Shown: positions 1 through 8,201, counted from the first letter of the stretch. The stretch: DNA of 18,088 bases from Lachnospiraceae bacterium (GCA_900772845.1 CAAGSD010000066.1:1-18088), one strand, 5' to 3'. The notes: generated by a model not told the origin, from the sequence alone. Translations and numbers: made by a program.

Positions 1-2
1 CC

Positions 3-815
3 TCTGTCATTGCGGACGCGGAGGGCCGGATTCTGTACAAGACCGACAGACTGGAAGCGAACTACTGTTATCCCGGAGAATTGCGCCAACCGGTGAAAAA
101 GCTGGCTTCGGTATCCTTTCAGGATGTGGACAATGACGGAGATACAGATATTATCCTGATCGCGCAGTGCCACAATGACAGAGGAGAGTATCAGAAAGAA
201 TCCTATAAGGTCGGGGATGTCCTGTTTCAGAAGGATGGCAGTTTTTATCGGGATTACCGGATCTCAGACAAGATCAACCGCTTCGACATGAACAAGAACC
301 CCGGATGTATCCTGAATTTTGTGAGAGACGGCCGTTCTACGGAGTTTCTCTATACGGCAGAGACGCTGGCAGATCTTTTGAACCATAATTTTAACGTGAT
401 CGAGGAACAGTCTTACACCCGTAATTTTGAAAAACTGGGAAGATTAAAGGTGGTTCCGGGAACTTATCGGATGTCGGAATATGATGTGTTCATGATCTAT
501 CTGATCGATGAACAGGGAAATATTGTGTGGAGTTTTCAGCCCATGGAGGACTATGACAACCTCTACGCATTGAAGGGAATCCAGGGCAAGGATCTGGACG
601 GTGACGGATTGAAGGATCTGGTGGTATTTGCAAAATACAGCTATGAAGGTGAGAACGGGGAACTGCTGGTGGATACGGTATGCACGGTCTATTATCAGCG
701 GACCGCCGGATTTGAGAAGGATGTAGATTTTACGGAAAACTATGAATGTACAGAGGAGGATACTCTGGAGGCGCTGGTGACCAAGATCCGTGCCTATTGG
801 GGTTGGCAGACGTAA
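3..815 (+). CDS. VCBS/FG-GAP-like repeat protein, 3' part only
   Basis: The reading frame is open to the left edge, so this is the C-terminal part (about 270 residues) of a longer protein whose start lies outside the window. A TTG at 81 could be read as a start but has no reason to be one. Two Asp-rich loops of the form D-x-D-x-D-G-x-x-D are visible, DVDNDGDTD at 123-149 and DLDGDGLKD at 591-617. This is the calcium-binding signature of VCBS/FG-GAP beta-propeller blades, and the residues after each (IILIA, LVVFA) are the expected beta strand. Such proteins are usually secreted or surface-exposed. The TAA stop overlaps the ATG of the response regulator by one base, implying translational coupling. 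I infer that it supplies an extracytoplasmic function tied to the downstream sensor system; the substrate is unknown. Confidence 0.6.
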   Translation, partial: SVIADAEGRILYKTDRLEANYCYPGELRQPVKKLASVSFQDVDNDGDTDIILIAQCHNDRGEYQKESYKVGDVLFQKDGSFYRDYRISDKINRFDMNKNPGCILNFVRDGRSTEFLYTAETLADLLNHNFNVIEEQSYTRNFEKLGRLKVVPGTYRMSEYDVFMIYLIDEQGNIVWSFQPMEDYDNLYALKGIQGKDLDGDGLKDLVVFAKYSYEGENGELLVDTVCTVYYQRTAGFEKDVDFTENYECTEEDTLEALVTKIRAYWGWQT

Positions 816-1471
816 TGATAAAAATATTGATAGTGGATGATGAAAAGCCGATCTGTGATCTGATCGACCTGAACCTGTCGGCGGCAGGTTATTTTTGCAA
901 GAGCGTACAGGATGGCATGAAAGCCATTGAACTGATCGAGAAGGAGTCGTTTGATCTGATCTTACTGGACATTATGCTTCCGGGAGTGGATGGATTTGAC
1001 ATTATGGAATACATCAGACCGTTGCGGATTCCGGTGATTTTTATTACCGCCAAAGGAGATGTGAAGGACCGGGTCAAAGGCTTACGCCTGGGGGCAGAAG
1101 ATTATCTGGTGAAGCCCTTTGATGTGGTGGAACTGCTGGCAAGAGTAGAAGTGGTCTTACGTAGATTTCATAAGTGGGGGGCACAGCTGTCCGCGGGAGA
1201 CGTGGTAGTGGATCTGGAAGCCAGAATGGTGACAAAGGCCGGAGAGCCTGTGGTACTTACCAATAAAGAATACGGACTTCTGGTATTGTTCATTCAGAAT
1301 AAAAATATTGCCTTATTCAAGGAGAACCTGTACGAAAAAGTATGGGGAGAGGAATACGACGGGGACAGCAGGACCCTGGAACTGCATGTACAGCGCCTGC
1401 GTAAAAAAATGGGATGGGAGAACCAACTGGTAGCGGTATATAAAGTAGGTTACCGGCTGGAGATCGCCTGA
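815..1471 (+). CDS. OmpR/PhoB-family response regulator
   Basis: A 218-residue two-domain transcriptional regulator. The receiver domain (about residues 2-115) has the acidic pair D8/D9, phosphoacceptor D52 in LILLDIMLPG, T78 and K100 in LVKPFD, so it should be phosphorylatable. The C-terminal winged helix (about 120-217) carries the family pattern LTNKEYGLL and a recognition helix around RTLELHVQRLRKKM, ending GYRLE. The start at 815 was chosen over an upstream in-frame ATG at 746 because 815 gives the canonical MIKILIVDDE N terminus and overlaps the preceding stop (TAATG). The cognate kinase begins 42 bases downstream. Length is normal for the family. The target genes are not evident, but the flanking membrane proteins are natural candidates. 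Confidence 0.93.
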   Translation: MIKILIVDDEKPICDLIDLNLSAAGYFCKSVQDGMKAIELIEKESFDLILLDIMLPGVDGFDIMEYIRPLRIPVIFITAKGDVKDRVKGLRLGAEDYLVKPFDVVELLARVEVVLRRFHKWGAQLSAGDVVVDLEARMVTKAGEPVVLTNKEYGLLVLFIQNKNIALFKENLYEKVWGEEYDGDSRTLELHVQRLRKKMGWENQLVAVYKVGYRLEIA

Positions 1472-1513
1472 TAAAGAGGAATTCTTGTAAGGAACAGACA
1501 CGAGGAGAAAAGA

Positions 1514-2944
1514 ATGAAATTTTCCTGGAAAATTCTGCTGTGTACCATGCTGATCATGGCAGCGGCATGCGGAGCGAGTGGTTATTTTTTTGTAAATTAT
1601 GTGTTTCAGACTTCACTGGAGAGGGAGACCAGGCAGGCGTTGGATGAAAGCAGTATTTTAAGCTTTGCTTTCGAAACGGCAGCTCTGAACATCCCTTCGA
1701 AATATGATGTGCTCCCGGACGGAACGGTGGAGCAGATCGGCGTATATCTGGAGAACAGCGGACAGCACGGTAGCAGACTGCTGCGGATCTGTGATGCGGG
1801 CGGAAAAGTACTGTATGCCAGTGAAGGCTTTACCGGAGATACTTCCCTGTGGGAAGAACGCGGAGAAAATACCCGGGTGTACCGGGTAATACAGTCCGGG
1901 GATTCCTATTATATCCAGACGCAGACCAAGATCAATGTGTCAGATCGTCTGCTGAACTTAGAGACCATGAAGGATGTCACTGCCGTATATACGGAGCGGA
2001 CGGCAGGATTTCGGATGTACCGCCGGGTTACGGTGATCGTACTGTTATGCAGCGGTGCGGTCATGACACTGATCGCCTGTTGGCTGACCAGACCCATCCG
2101 GCTTCTGACCCGGGCCACCGGCAAGATGGCAGAAGGGGAATACAGCTATCGTGCGGAGCAGATCAGCCATGATGAAATGGGGCAGTTGACCGCAGATTTT
2201 AACCACATGGCAGAGACTCTGGAGCAGAATATTCAGAATCTGGAAAACGAAGTCCGGGCCAGAGAAGATTTTATTGCCGCATTTTCCCATGAATTGAAGA
2301 CGCCCTTAACGGCCATCATCGGCTATGCGGATATGCTGCGTTCCCGGAAACTGGATGAAGAGAAGCATTTTCTCTGTGCCAATTATATCTATACCGAGGG
2401 GAAACGATTGGAGACCATGGCACTGCGGCTGTTGGATATCATTGTGGCCAGACGGGAGGAAATAGAACGGAAAACTACGAATGTATCCGGTATTTTTACC
2501 TATCTGCAGGAAATCTATGAGGAAAAAGAGCATCCGGAAGACGGCAGAGTGAAGGTGACAATCCAGTGGGAAAAGGGAGAACTTTATGCCGACGAGAGTC
2601 TGCTGAAGACCGTATTGATCAACCTGACGAACAATGCCATCAAAGCCTCGGACGCAGGACAGTCGGTAGAGATTACGGGAAGCCGTCGGGAGAACGGATA
2701 CTATTTTCAGGTGCGGGATGAAGGCATCGGTATTCCGGCAGAGGAATGTCATAAGATCACCGAGGCGTTCTACATGGTGGACAAATCCAGATCCAGAGCG
2801 CATAACGGCGCGGGACTGGGGCTGGCCCTATGCACCGCTATCCTGGAACTGCATCACAGCAGGCTGGAGATCGAAAGTACCCTGGGAGAGGGAAGCTGCA
2901 TGAGCTTTCTGATTCCGGACGAGGAGGGGAAGGCAGATGAATAA
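1514..2944 (+). CDS. HAMP-containing sensor histidine kinase
   Basis: A 476-residue membrane histidine kinase, cognate to the response regulator just upstream. Membrane segments lie at about residues 7-30 and 172-191 and enclose an extracellular sensor domain of about 140 residues with no fold I recognise. A HAMP linker follows (about 190-243). The H-box is FSHELKTPLTAIIGYADML with phosphoacceptor H259. The HATPase domain has the N-box LTNNAIKAS (N373/N374), the G1 box DEGIGIP (402-408) and the G2 box GAGLGLA (432-438), so all catalytic motifs are intact. An excellent ribosome binding site (GAGGAGA) lies 7-8 bases before the ATG. The stop overlaps the next gene by 8 bases. The signal sensed cannot be read from the sequence. 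Confidence 0.93.
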   Translation: MKFSWKILLCTMLIMAAACGASGYFFVNYVFQTSLERETRQALDESSILSFAFETAALNIPSKYDVLPDGTVEQIGVYLENSGQHGSRLLRICDAGGKVLYASEGFTGDTSLWEERGENTRVYRVIQSGDSYYIQTQTKINVSDRLLNLETMKDVTAVYTERTAGFRMYRRVTVIVLLCSGAVMTLIACWLTRPIRLLTRATGKMAEGEYSYRAEQISHDEMGQLTADFNHMAETLEQNIQNLENEVRAREDFIAAFSHELKTPLTAIIGYADMLRSRKLDEEKHFLCANYIYTEGKRLETMALRLLDIIVARREEIERKTTNVSGIFTYLQEIYEEKEHPEDGRVKVTIQWEKGELYADESLLKTVLINLTNNAIKASDAGQSVEITGSRRENGYYFQVRDEGIGIPAEECHKITEAFYMVDKSRSRAHNGAGLGLALCTAILELHHSRLEIESTLGEGSCMSFLIPDEEGKADE

Positions 2945-3764
2945 CCGGAAAAATTACCTGATCGGCTTTGCGGTGGCGGTGGCAGCAATCCTGGCGGCGC
3001 TGTGGGGACCGGAATGGATCGCAGACAGATGGGATACAAGAATCCTGAACAGCATTACAACGGAGGCTGTAGAAGGTGCGGAGGGATATCGTTACCGGAT
3101 GAGCAGTAATCAGAAGCTTTATCTGTTAGGACGGTGCCTGAGCAGTCAGACGCTGCCGGAAAGCGAACTGCGCTCATTGACCAGAGTGGACAATGAGACA
3201 GGAAACTACGGGGAAATGACGGGGACCTATGCTTTTGTGGAGAATCGCCAGCAGCCCGGAGAAGGACAGATTGAAGAGGAAGCGGTATACGAGACCTGCA
3301 ACCGGGAGATTGCGGTCCTGAAGGAGCGGGGGATCCTTCAGCAGGAAGTAAAGGAAGTATCGGAAGAGTCCTACGAAGCGGTGATTTGTTCCGCTATCGA
3401 TGTGTTGGAGCCGAGAAATAATCTGGCGGTGTGGAAGATCAGTCTGTCCACGGATGTGCAGAATGCGGATAAGAGCAATCGTTTCCTGGATGTTTATCTG
3501 GATGCGGATACCGGCAAGATCTATGAATTCTATGTCCGCACCGGACAGGAGTGGGAAACGATCGATCCGGAGACTATGATCACACAATATGCGGATTACC
3601 TGGAACTGACCGGACTGGAGCATTATGAGGATCCGAATCCTCTTTTGGAGAATACGCCTTATTTCGAAAAATTTACGTTTCCGGGAGACGAGGACAGCAG
3701 TATGACAGTGACCATCGGCTACTATGAAGGAATCCGGGAGCTGTTCCTGAAGATAGGAAAATAA
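2937..3764 (+). CDS. Membrane-anchored protein of unknown function, two-component operon
   Basis: A 275-residue protein not assignable to a family by eye. The first residues are basic (MNNRKNY) and are followed by one hydrophobic segment (about residues 8-24, FAVAVAAILAALW), giving a signal anchor with the remainder outside the cell. There is no lipobox cysteine. The exported part is acidic, and a stretch near residues 195-205 (DVYLDADTGKIYEFY) resembles the strand-turn-strand found in PepSY-like domains, but this is weak. The gene starts inside the last codons of the histidine kinase (8-base overlap), so it is translationally coupled. An accessory or signal-modulating partner of the sensor is a reasonable inference, not something the sequence proves. 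The trp promoter begins about 40 bases after its stop. Confidence 0.7.
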   Translation: MNNRKNYLIGFAVAVAAILAALWGPEWIADRWDTRILNSITTEAVEGAEGYRYRMSSNQKLYLLGRCLSSQTLPESELRSLTRVDNETGNYGEMTGTYAFVENRQQPGEGQIEEEAVYETCNREIAVLKERGILQQEVKEVSEESYEAVICSAIDVLEPRNNLAVWKISLSTDVQNADKSNRFLDVYLDADTGKIYEFYVRTGQEWETIDPETMITQYADYLELTGLEHYEDPNPLLENTPYFEKFTFPGDEDSSMTVTIGYYEGIRELFLKIGK

Positions 3765-3805
3765 AATACGCAAACAATTTTTTAAAAAAAGATTAAAATC
3801 ACTAC

Positions 3806-3834
3806 TTGACGTTACTGCACTAAAGCGGTAATAT
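3806..3834 (+). promoter_or_regulatory. Sigma-A-type promoter of the trp operon
   Basis: TTGACG (3806-3811) and TAATAT (3829-3834) are separated by exactly 17 bases, close to the vegetative consensus. It lies directly ahead of the T-box leader and after the last gene of the two-component operon. Transcription should start near 3840-3842. Confidence 0.8.
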
Positions 3835-3840
3835 AAATGA

Positions 3841-4146
3841 AAATTAAATACAGCGGTAAGAAACCAATGATGTGGAGATAAAAACAGTTCGTGCACTTAC
3901 AGAGAGACCGGAGGCTGAGAAAGGTTGGAACGCAGGTTGTTAAATGGACCACGGAGGGCGCAGTCAAAGAGGACATAGAGAGAATATGAGGCCTTAAGTA
4001 TTCTGCGACGTGAGGACATACGTCAGTTGTCGGGGATATGTTAGTATCCTGTAAGAGCACAAGAAATTGTGAAGCAAGGTGGCACCGCGGGAAATGTATA
4101 TGACCCGTCCTTGACAGAAGAAAATTCTGTCATGGACGGTTTTTTT
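3841..4146 (+). promoter_or_regulatory. tRNA-Trp-responsive T-box leader of the trp operon
   Basis: A roughly 300-nt leader with the parts of a T-box riboswitch. Stem I holds the AGAGAG motif (3901-3906) and a specifier codon TGG (3945-3947) followed by ACC. The T-box element is AAGGTGGCACCGCGG (4076-4090). The antiterminator can be drawn: helix A1 pairs 4075-4079 (CAAGG) with 4109-4113 (CCTTG), the 7-nt bulge 4080-4086 contains UGGC, and helix A2 pairs 4087-4091 with 4104-4108. The bulge is complementary to a GCCA acceptor end, which fits tRNA-Trp with discriminator G. The 3' strand of the antiterminator is the 5' strand of the terminator, so the two are mutually exclusive. Known mechanism: uncharged tRNA-Trp stabilises the antiterminator and permits trp transcription. 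The exact Stem I base pairing was not resolved. Confidence 0.93.
4105..4146 (+). terminator. Intrinsic terminator of the trp T-box
   Basis: CCGTCC (4105-4110) pairs with GGACGG (4134-4139), and TGACAGAA (4112-4119) pairs with TTCTGTCA (4125-4132) around a 5-nt loop, with one T/T mismatch. Seven T residues follow (4140-4146). Its 5' strand is shared with the antiterminator. Confidence 0.93.
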
Positions 4147-4238
4147 GTAACCTTTTCAGAGCCTATGGCGAGATAGCCCCAATGAGCAAAAAGTAAGTTC
4201 CGAAGGAACGTTTTGCGAATGGGGCTCTGAAAGATTAC
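4147..4238. repeat. 92-nt multi-arm palindrome between T-box terminator and trpE
   Basis: The ends are near-perfect inverted repeats: 4147-4163 (GTAACCTTTTCAGAGCC) pairs with 4223-4238 (GGCTCTGAAAGATTAC) with one mismatch and one bulge. Inside are a small hairpin CTAT-6-ATAG (4163-4176) and a long arm: CCCCA/TGGGG (4177-4181 with 4220-4224), GCAAAA/TTTTGC (4186-4191 with 4211-4216) and GTTCC-GAA-GGAAC (4197-4209). The 3' GGCT can pair with either of two AGCC copies, so alternative folds exist. It is not followed by a T-run, so it is not a terminator. It may be a mobile palindromic element or an added leader structure. The trpE ribosome binding site lies 13 bases beyond it. Confidence 0.7.
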
Positions 4239-4266
4239 AACAGTTTGATTAAGGAGGAGTACCGGA

Positions 4267-5745
4267 ATGAAGATCACACCCACACTGGAAGAATGTAAAA
4301 ACATCGCAGCGGAGGGGGACTATGGCGTGATTCCCATAAGCACAGAGCTGTATGCGGATATGACCACCCCTATCGAAGTGCTGCGCATCTTAAAAAAGGT
4401 CAGCGGTCATGTTTATCTGCTGGAAAGTGCGGAGGCGGATAAGCGATGGGGACGATATTCCTTTTTAGGCTATGATCCATTGCTTGAGATCACCTGCTAT
4501 AACGGTATGACCACAATAAAATCGGAACTGACCAGCCGGACGGATTCCGGAGATGTCAGAGGGATCATCCGGAACGTCATGGAAGAAAATAAAAGTCCAA
4601 AGCTTCCGGGGCTGCCTTCCTTTACCGGAGGTCTGGTAGGATATTTTTCCTATGACTATATCAAATACAGCGAACCGACCCTGCGGCTGGATGCGAAGGA
4701 CGAGGAAGGCTTCCAGGATGTGAACCTGATGCTGTTCCACAAAGTCATCGCTTTTGACAATTACAGACAGAAACTGATCCTGATCCTGAATATCAAGACC
4801 GATGATCTGGAGATTAATTATCATAGAGCAGAGCGGGAACTGAACAACATGAAGGAGCTCTTGTTGAATGGAGAAAAGGCAGAGCATATTGCCTGTAAGC
4901 TCCGGACGGATTTTCAACCGCTGTTCAATGAAGCAGCCTATTGCAACATGGTGGAGAAAGCCAAACATTACATCAGAGAGGGAGATATCTTCCAGGTGGT
5001 ATTATCCAATCGCCTGGAGGCGGAGATGGAAGGAAGCCTCTTAGATGCTTACCGGGTACTCCGCACCACGAACCCTTCCCCTTATATGTTCTATTTCTCC
5101 GGAAGTGATGGTGAGATCGTGGGAGCCAGCCCGGAGACGTTAGTAAAGTTAGAGGACGGTGTGTTACATACCTTCCCCTTAGCCGGAACGAGACCAAGAG
5201 GTGCCACCGAGGAAGCGGACAAGGCGCTGGAGGCAGAGCTTTTAGCAGATGAGAAGGAACGCTCCGAACACAATATGTTAGTGGATCTGGGACGGAATGA
5301 TATTGGCAAGATCAGCCGGATCGGCACCGTGGAAGTGGAAAAGTATATGTCCATTGAGAGATATTCTCATGTCATGCACATCGGATCCACGGTAAGAGGA
5401 GTGATCAGAGAGGATGCGGATGCTCTGGATGCGGTGGATGCCATCCTCCCCGCAGGAACTCTGTCGGGAGCCCCGAAGCTGCGAGCATGCGAGATCATCA
5501 ATGAACTGGAAGACAATAAGCGTGGTATCTACGGCGGAGCCATCGGCTATATCTCCTTTACCGGGAATCTGGATACCTGCATTGCCATCAGACTTGCTTT
5601 TTCCAAGAATGGAAAAGTATTCGTAAGATCCGGCGCCGGCATCGTGGCGGACAGCGTTCCGGAGAAGGAATACAGAGAATGTATCCAGAAAGCGGCAGCA
5701 GTCCGGCAGGCACTTCAGAAAGCACAGGAGGGAATGGAAGCATGA
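4267..5745 (+). CDS. trpE: Anthranilate synthase component I
   Basis: A 492-residue chorismate-utilising enzyme that, with the TrpG glutaminase, makes anthranilate from chorismate and glutamine, the first committed step of tryptophan synthesis. The N-terminal regulatory domain has LLES (51-54) and RYSFLG (63-68), the segments that form the tryptophan feedback-inhibition pocket in this family. The C-terminal catalytic domain shows GDIFQVVLSNR, NPSPYMFYF, GASPETLVKL, PLAGTRPRG, DLGRNDIGKI, PAGTLSGAPK and GGAIGYISFTGN in the usual order, so the enzyme should be active and feedback-sensitive. A strong AAGGAGG (4251-4257) precedes the ATG. The stop overlaps the ATG of trpGD (ATGA), coupling synthesis of the two partners. 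Transcription is controlled by the upstream T-box. Confidence 0.97.
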   Translation: MKITPTLEECKNIAAEGDYGVIPISTELYADMTTPIEVLRILKKVSGHVYLLESAEADKRWGRYSFLGYDPLLEITCYNGMTTIKSELTSRTDSGDVRGIIRNVMEENKSPKLPGLPSFTGGLVGYFSYDYIKYSEPTLRLDAKDEEGFQDVNLMLFHKVIAFDNYRQKLILILNIKTDDLEINYHRAERELNNMKELLLNGEKAEHIACKLRTDFQPLFNEAAYCNMVEKAKHYIREGDIFQVVLSNRLEAEMEGSLLDAYRVLRTTNPSPYMFYFSGSDGEIVGASPETLVKLEDGVLHTFPLAGTRPRGATEEADKALEAELLADEKERSEHNMLVDLGRNDIGKISRIGTVEVEKYMSIERYSHVMHIGSTVRGVIREDADALDAVDAILPAGTLSGAPKLRACEIINELEDNKRGIYGGAIGYISFTGNLDTCIAIRLAFSKNGKVFVRSGAGIVADSVPEKEYRECIQKAAAVRQALQKAQEGMEA

Positions 5746-7334
5746 TATTACTGATCGATAACTACGACAGCTTTTCCTACAACGTATACCAGCTGGTAGG
5801 AAGTGTGAACCCGGATATCCGGGTGATCCGCAATGATGAATGCAGCGTGGATGAGATCCGCACCATGAATCCCTCCCACATCATATTATCGCCGGGACCC
5901 GGCAGACCGGACAAGGCGGGTGTCTGTGAAAATGTGATCCGGGAACTGGGGGGCAGGATACCTATTTTGGGAATCTGTCTCGGGCATCAGGCAATCTGTG
6001 AGGTGGCAGGTGCTACCGTTACCTACGCATCCCACCTGATGCATGGAAAACAGTCCCTGGCAACCTTGGACACAGACAGCGTATTGTTCCGGGGGATGAA
6101 AAAAGTCATCACCGTGGCAAGATATCATTCACTGGTAGCGGATCCTCAGACGATTCCTACAGAATTGAAAGTTACCGCAGTTACCGAGGACGGCGAAGTC
6201 ATGGCGGTAGAACAGACGGAAAAACAGATCTACGGAGTGCAATTTCATCCGGAATCCGTACTGACACCGGACGGACGACAGATCATCGTTAATTTTTTAC
6301 AGATACAGAAGGGAGAAGGCAGAAATATGATCAAAGAAGCAGTAGCAAAACTGGTAAAAAATGAGGATATCGGATACGATATGGCGAAAACCGTTATGGA
6401 TGAGATCATGAGCGGAGAAGCCAGCGATATTTTAAAAAGTGCTTACTTAACAGCATTAAGCCAGAAGGGTGAGACCATCGAGGAGATCACCGGCTCCGCA
6501 GAAGAGATGCGGAAGTTCGGCAGAAAGCTGGGTGCCGATGTGGAAGCACTGGAGATCGTGGGAACCGGTGGTGACGGCTCCAATTCCTTCAATATCTCCA
6601 CCACGGCATCCATCGTGATCTCTGCGGCAGGTGTACCGGTAGCCAAGCACGGCAATCGTGCCGCCAGCTCCAAATCCGGTGCGGCAGATTGTCTGGAAGC
6701 ACTGGGCGTCAACATTACCATAGAACCGGAACAGAGCAAGAAGCTGTTAGAAGAGATCGGCATCTGCTTCCTCTTTGCACAGAAATATCACACCGCCATG
6801 AAATATGTGGGACCCATCCGTAAGGAACTGGGCATCCGTACCATTTTCAATATCTTAGGACCGCTGGCAAACCCCGCAGGACCGGTATATCAGATCATGG
6901 GTGTGTATGATGAAAGCCTGCTGCCTTCCATGGCAAAGGTATTGTCCAATCTGGGGGTCAAGAGAGGCATGGTAGTCTACGGGCAGGACAGACTGGACGA
7001 AATCTCCGCCAGTGCGCCTACTGCAGTCTGCGAGATCGACAACGGCACCTTCAAAAATTATGTGATCACACCGGAAGATTTTGGGCTGGTAAGATGCACT
7101 AAGGAGGACCTGGTAGGCGGAACTCCCCAGGAGAACGCAGAGATCACCAGAGCTATCCTGAACGGGGAAAAAGGCCCCAAGCGTAACGCAGTACTGTTGA
7201 ATGCGGCAGCAGCCCTCTATGTGGCAGGCAAGGCTGACAGCATGGCTGACGGTGTGAAGCTGGCAGAGAAGGTCATCGATACAGGTCTTGCAAAGGCACA
7301 GCTGGAGCGTTTTATCCAGCAGAGCAATGCATGA
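5742..7334 (+). CDS. trpGD: Fused anthranilate synthase glutaminase (TrpG) and anthranilate phosphoribosyltransferase (TrpD)
   Basis: A 530-residue bifunctional protein. Residues 1-190 are a class I glutamine amidotransferase (NYDSFSYN at the N terminus, SPGPG 50-54, nucleophile C79 in GICLGHQ, H169 and E171 in FHPES). This half delivers ammonia to TrpE. Residues from about 196 onward are TrpD, which transfers phosphoribosyl from PRPP to anthranilate. Its motifs are GTGGDGSNSFNIST (274-287) and KHGNRAASSKSGAAD (302-316), with all expected binding motifs present. The frame is open further upstream (to 5679) but the ATG at 5742 gives the canonical TrpG N terminus and the ATGA overlap with trpE. 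The linker codes for QIQKGEGRN and its DNA resembles a ribosome binding site just before Met196, as if two adjacent genes had lost a stop codon. Confidence 0.96.
   Translation: MILLIDNYDSFSYNVYQLVGSVNPDIRVIRNDECSVDEIRTMNPSHIILSPGPGRPDKAGVCENVIRELGGRIPILGICLGHQAICEVAGATVTYASHLMHGKQSLATLDTDSVLFRGMKKVITVARYHSLVADPQTIPTELKVTAVTEDGEVMAVEQTEKQIYGVQFHPESVLTPDGRQIIVNFLQIQKGEGRNMIKEAVAKLVKNEDIGYDMAKTVMDEIMSGEASDILKSAYLTALSQKGETIEEITGSAEEMRKFGRKLGADVEALEIVGTGGDGSNSFNISTTASIVISAAGVPVAKHGNRAASSKSGAADCLEALGVNITIEPEQSKKLLEEIGICFLFAQKYHTAMKYVGPIRKELGIRTIFNILGPLANPAGPVYQIMGVYDESLLPSMAKVLSNLGVKRGMVVYGQDRLDEISASAPTAVCEIDNGTFKNYVITPEDFGLVRCTKEDLVGGTPQENAEITRAILNGEKGPKRNAVLLNAAAALYVAGKADSMADGVKLAEKVIDTGLAKAQLERFIQQSNA
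6309..6329 (+). promoter_or_regulatory. Possible internal ribosome binding site and start of TrpD within trpGD
   Basis: In the TrpG-TrpD linker the DNA reads AAGGGAGAAGG (6309-6319), followed 7 bases later by ATG (6327-6329). This ATG encodes Met196, where stand-alone TrpD proteins would start (MIKEAVAKL). It could allow synthesis of free TrpD in addition to the fusion, or be a relic of formerly separate genes. Confidence 0.4.
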
Positions 7335-7406
7335 TAAAGTGTCACGAGTACTTTTGACCTGCGGCGCAAGTATTACGATTATGAAACGGAAAGGCAGGAT
7401 GAATGG

Positions 7407-8201
7407 ATGATACTGGATACTATAGCAGCCTCTGCAAAGGAGCGGGTGGCAGTAGCCAAAGAAGCACTGCCCCTTACAGAACAGATCGCCAGAGCAAGAG
7501 ACTTAGACAGCAATACGGGATTTCCTTTTGAACAGGCACTGGCAAAGCCGGGAATAAGCTTTATCTGTGAAGCGAAGAAGGCATCACCCTCCAAGGGACT
7601 GATCGCACCGGAATTTCCCTATGTGCAGATCGCAAAGGAATACGAAGCGGCAGGAGCGGATGCTATCTCGGTGCTGACGGAACCGGCGTATTTTCAGGGG
7701 AAGAACGAATACCTGACAGAGATCCGTCAGGCGGTGAAGATCCCGTTACTCCGGAAAGATTTCACAGTGGACGAATACATGATCTACGAGGCAAAAAATA
7801 TCGGAGCAGATGCGGTACTCCTGATCTGTGCCATTCTTTCTCCCACGCAGCTGTCGGAATATGCAGGGATTGCCAGAGAGCTTGGTCTGTCGGCACTGGT
7901 GGAAGCCCATGACGAGAAGGAAGTAGAGATGGCTCTGCAGGCCGGAGCGAAGATTGTTGGTGTAAACAACCGGAATCTGAAAGATTTTACGGTGGATATC
8001 AATAATTCTGTGCGGCTAAGGGAACTGGTGCCGGAGAACATCCTCTTCGTATCTGAGAGTGGCATGAAGACCAGACAGGACATTGCGAGACTCGAGCAGA
8101 ACGGTACCAATGCCGTTCTCATCGGAGAAACGCTGATGCGCAGTGCAGATAAGAAAGCGGCTTTGCGGGAGCTTCGCAGACAGGTTATAGAAAGGTCGTA
8201 A
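7407..8201 (+). CDS. trpC: Indole-3-glycerol phosphate synthase
   Basis: A 264-residue (beta/alpha)8-barrel enzyme that cyclises and decarboxylates 1-(2-carboxyphenylamino)-deoxyribulose 5-phosphate to indole-3-glycerol phosphate. Family residues are present: E55 and K57 in FICEAKKASPSKG, general acid K117 in LLRKDF, E166 in LVEAHDE, N187/N188 in GVNNRNL and E217/S218 in SESGM. Length is typical, with no fusion to TrpF. The start at 7407 is the first usable ATG in frame. A gap of 72 bases separates it from trpGD with no evident promoter or terminator, so it is co-transcribed. A 10-codon overlapping ORF (7381-7410) ends on the trpC start (ATGA) but is probably chance. Confidence 0.96.
   Translation: MILDTIAASAKERVAVAKEALPLTEQIARARDLDSNTGFPFEQALAKPGISFICEAKKASPSKGLIAPEFPYVQIAKEYEAAGADAISVLTEPAYFQGKNEYLTEIRQAVKIPLLRKDFTVDEYMIYEAKNIGADAVLLICAILSPTQLSEYAGIARELGLSALVEAHDEKEVEMALQAGAKIVGVNNRNLKDFTVDINNSVRLRELVPENILFVSESGMKTRQDIARLEQNGTNAVLIGETLMRSADKKAALRELRRQVIERS

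Noticed and set aside
746..814. Upstream in-frame ATG extending the response regulator by 23 residues
   Set aside because: The extension overlaps the preceding gene and is not receiver-like; the ATG at 815 gives the canonical N terminus.
2306..2803. 165-codon minus-strand open frame inside the histidine kinase gene
   Set aside because: It is antisense to the conserved kinase motifs and has no ribosome binding site or protein-family signature.
3778..3790. T6-A7 tract as a terminator of the two-component operon
   Set aside because: There is no GC stem, so it would not form a stable terminator hairpin; it may act as an UP-like element ahead of the trp promoter.
3174..3896. 240-codon minus-strand open frame
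   Set aside because: It is antisense to the anchored protein gene and the trp promoter, has no recognisable motif, and its composition is that of a shadow frame.
7381..7410. Nine-residue ORF ending on the trpC start
   Set aside because: It has no clear ribosome binding site and no regulatory codon pattern; probably chance.
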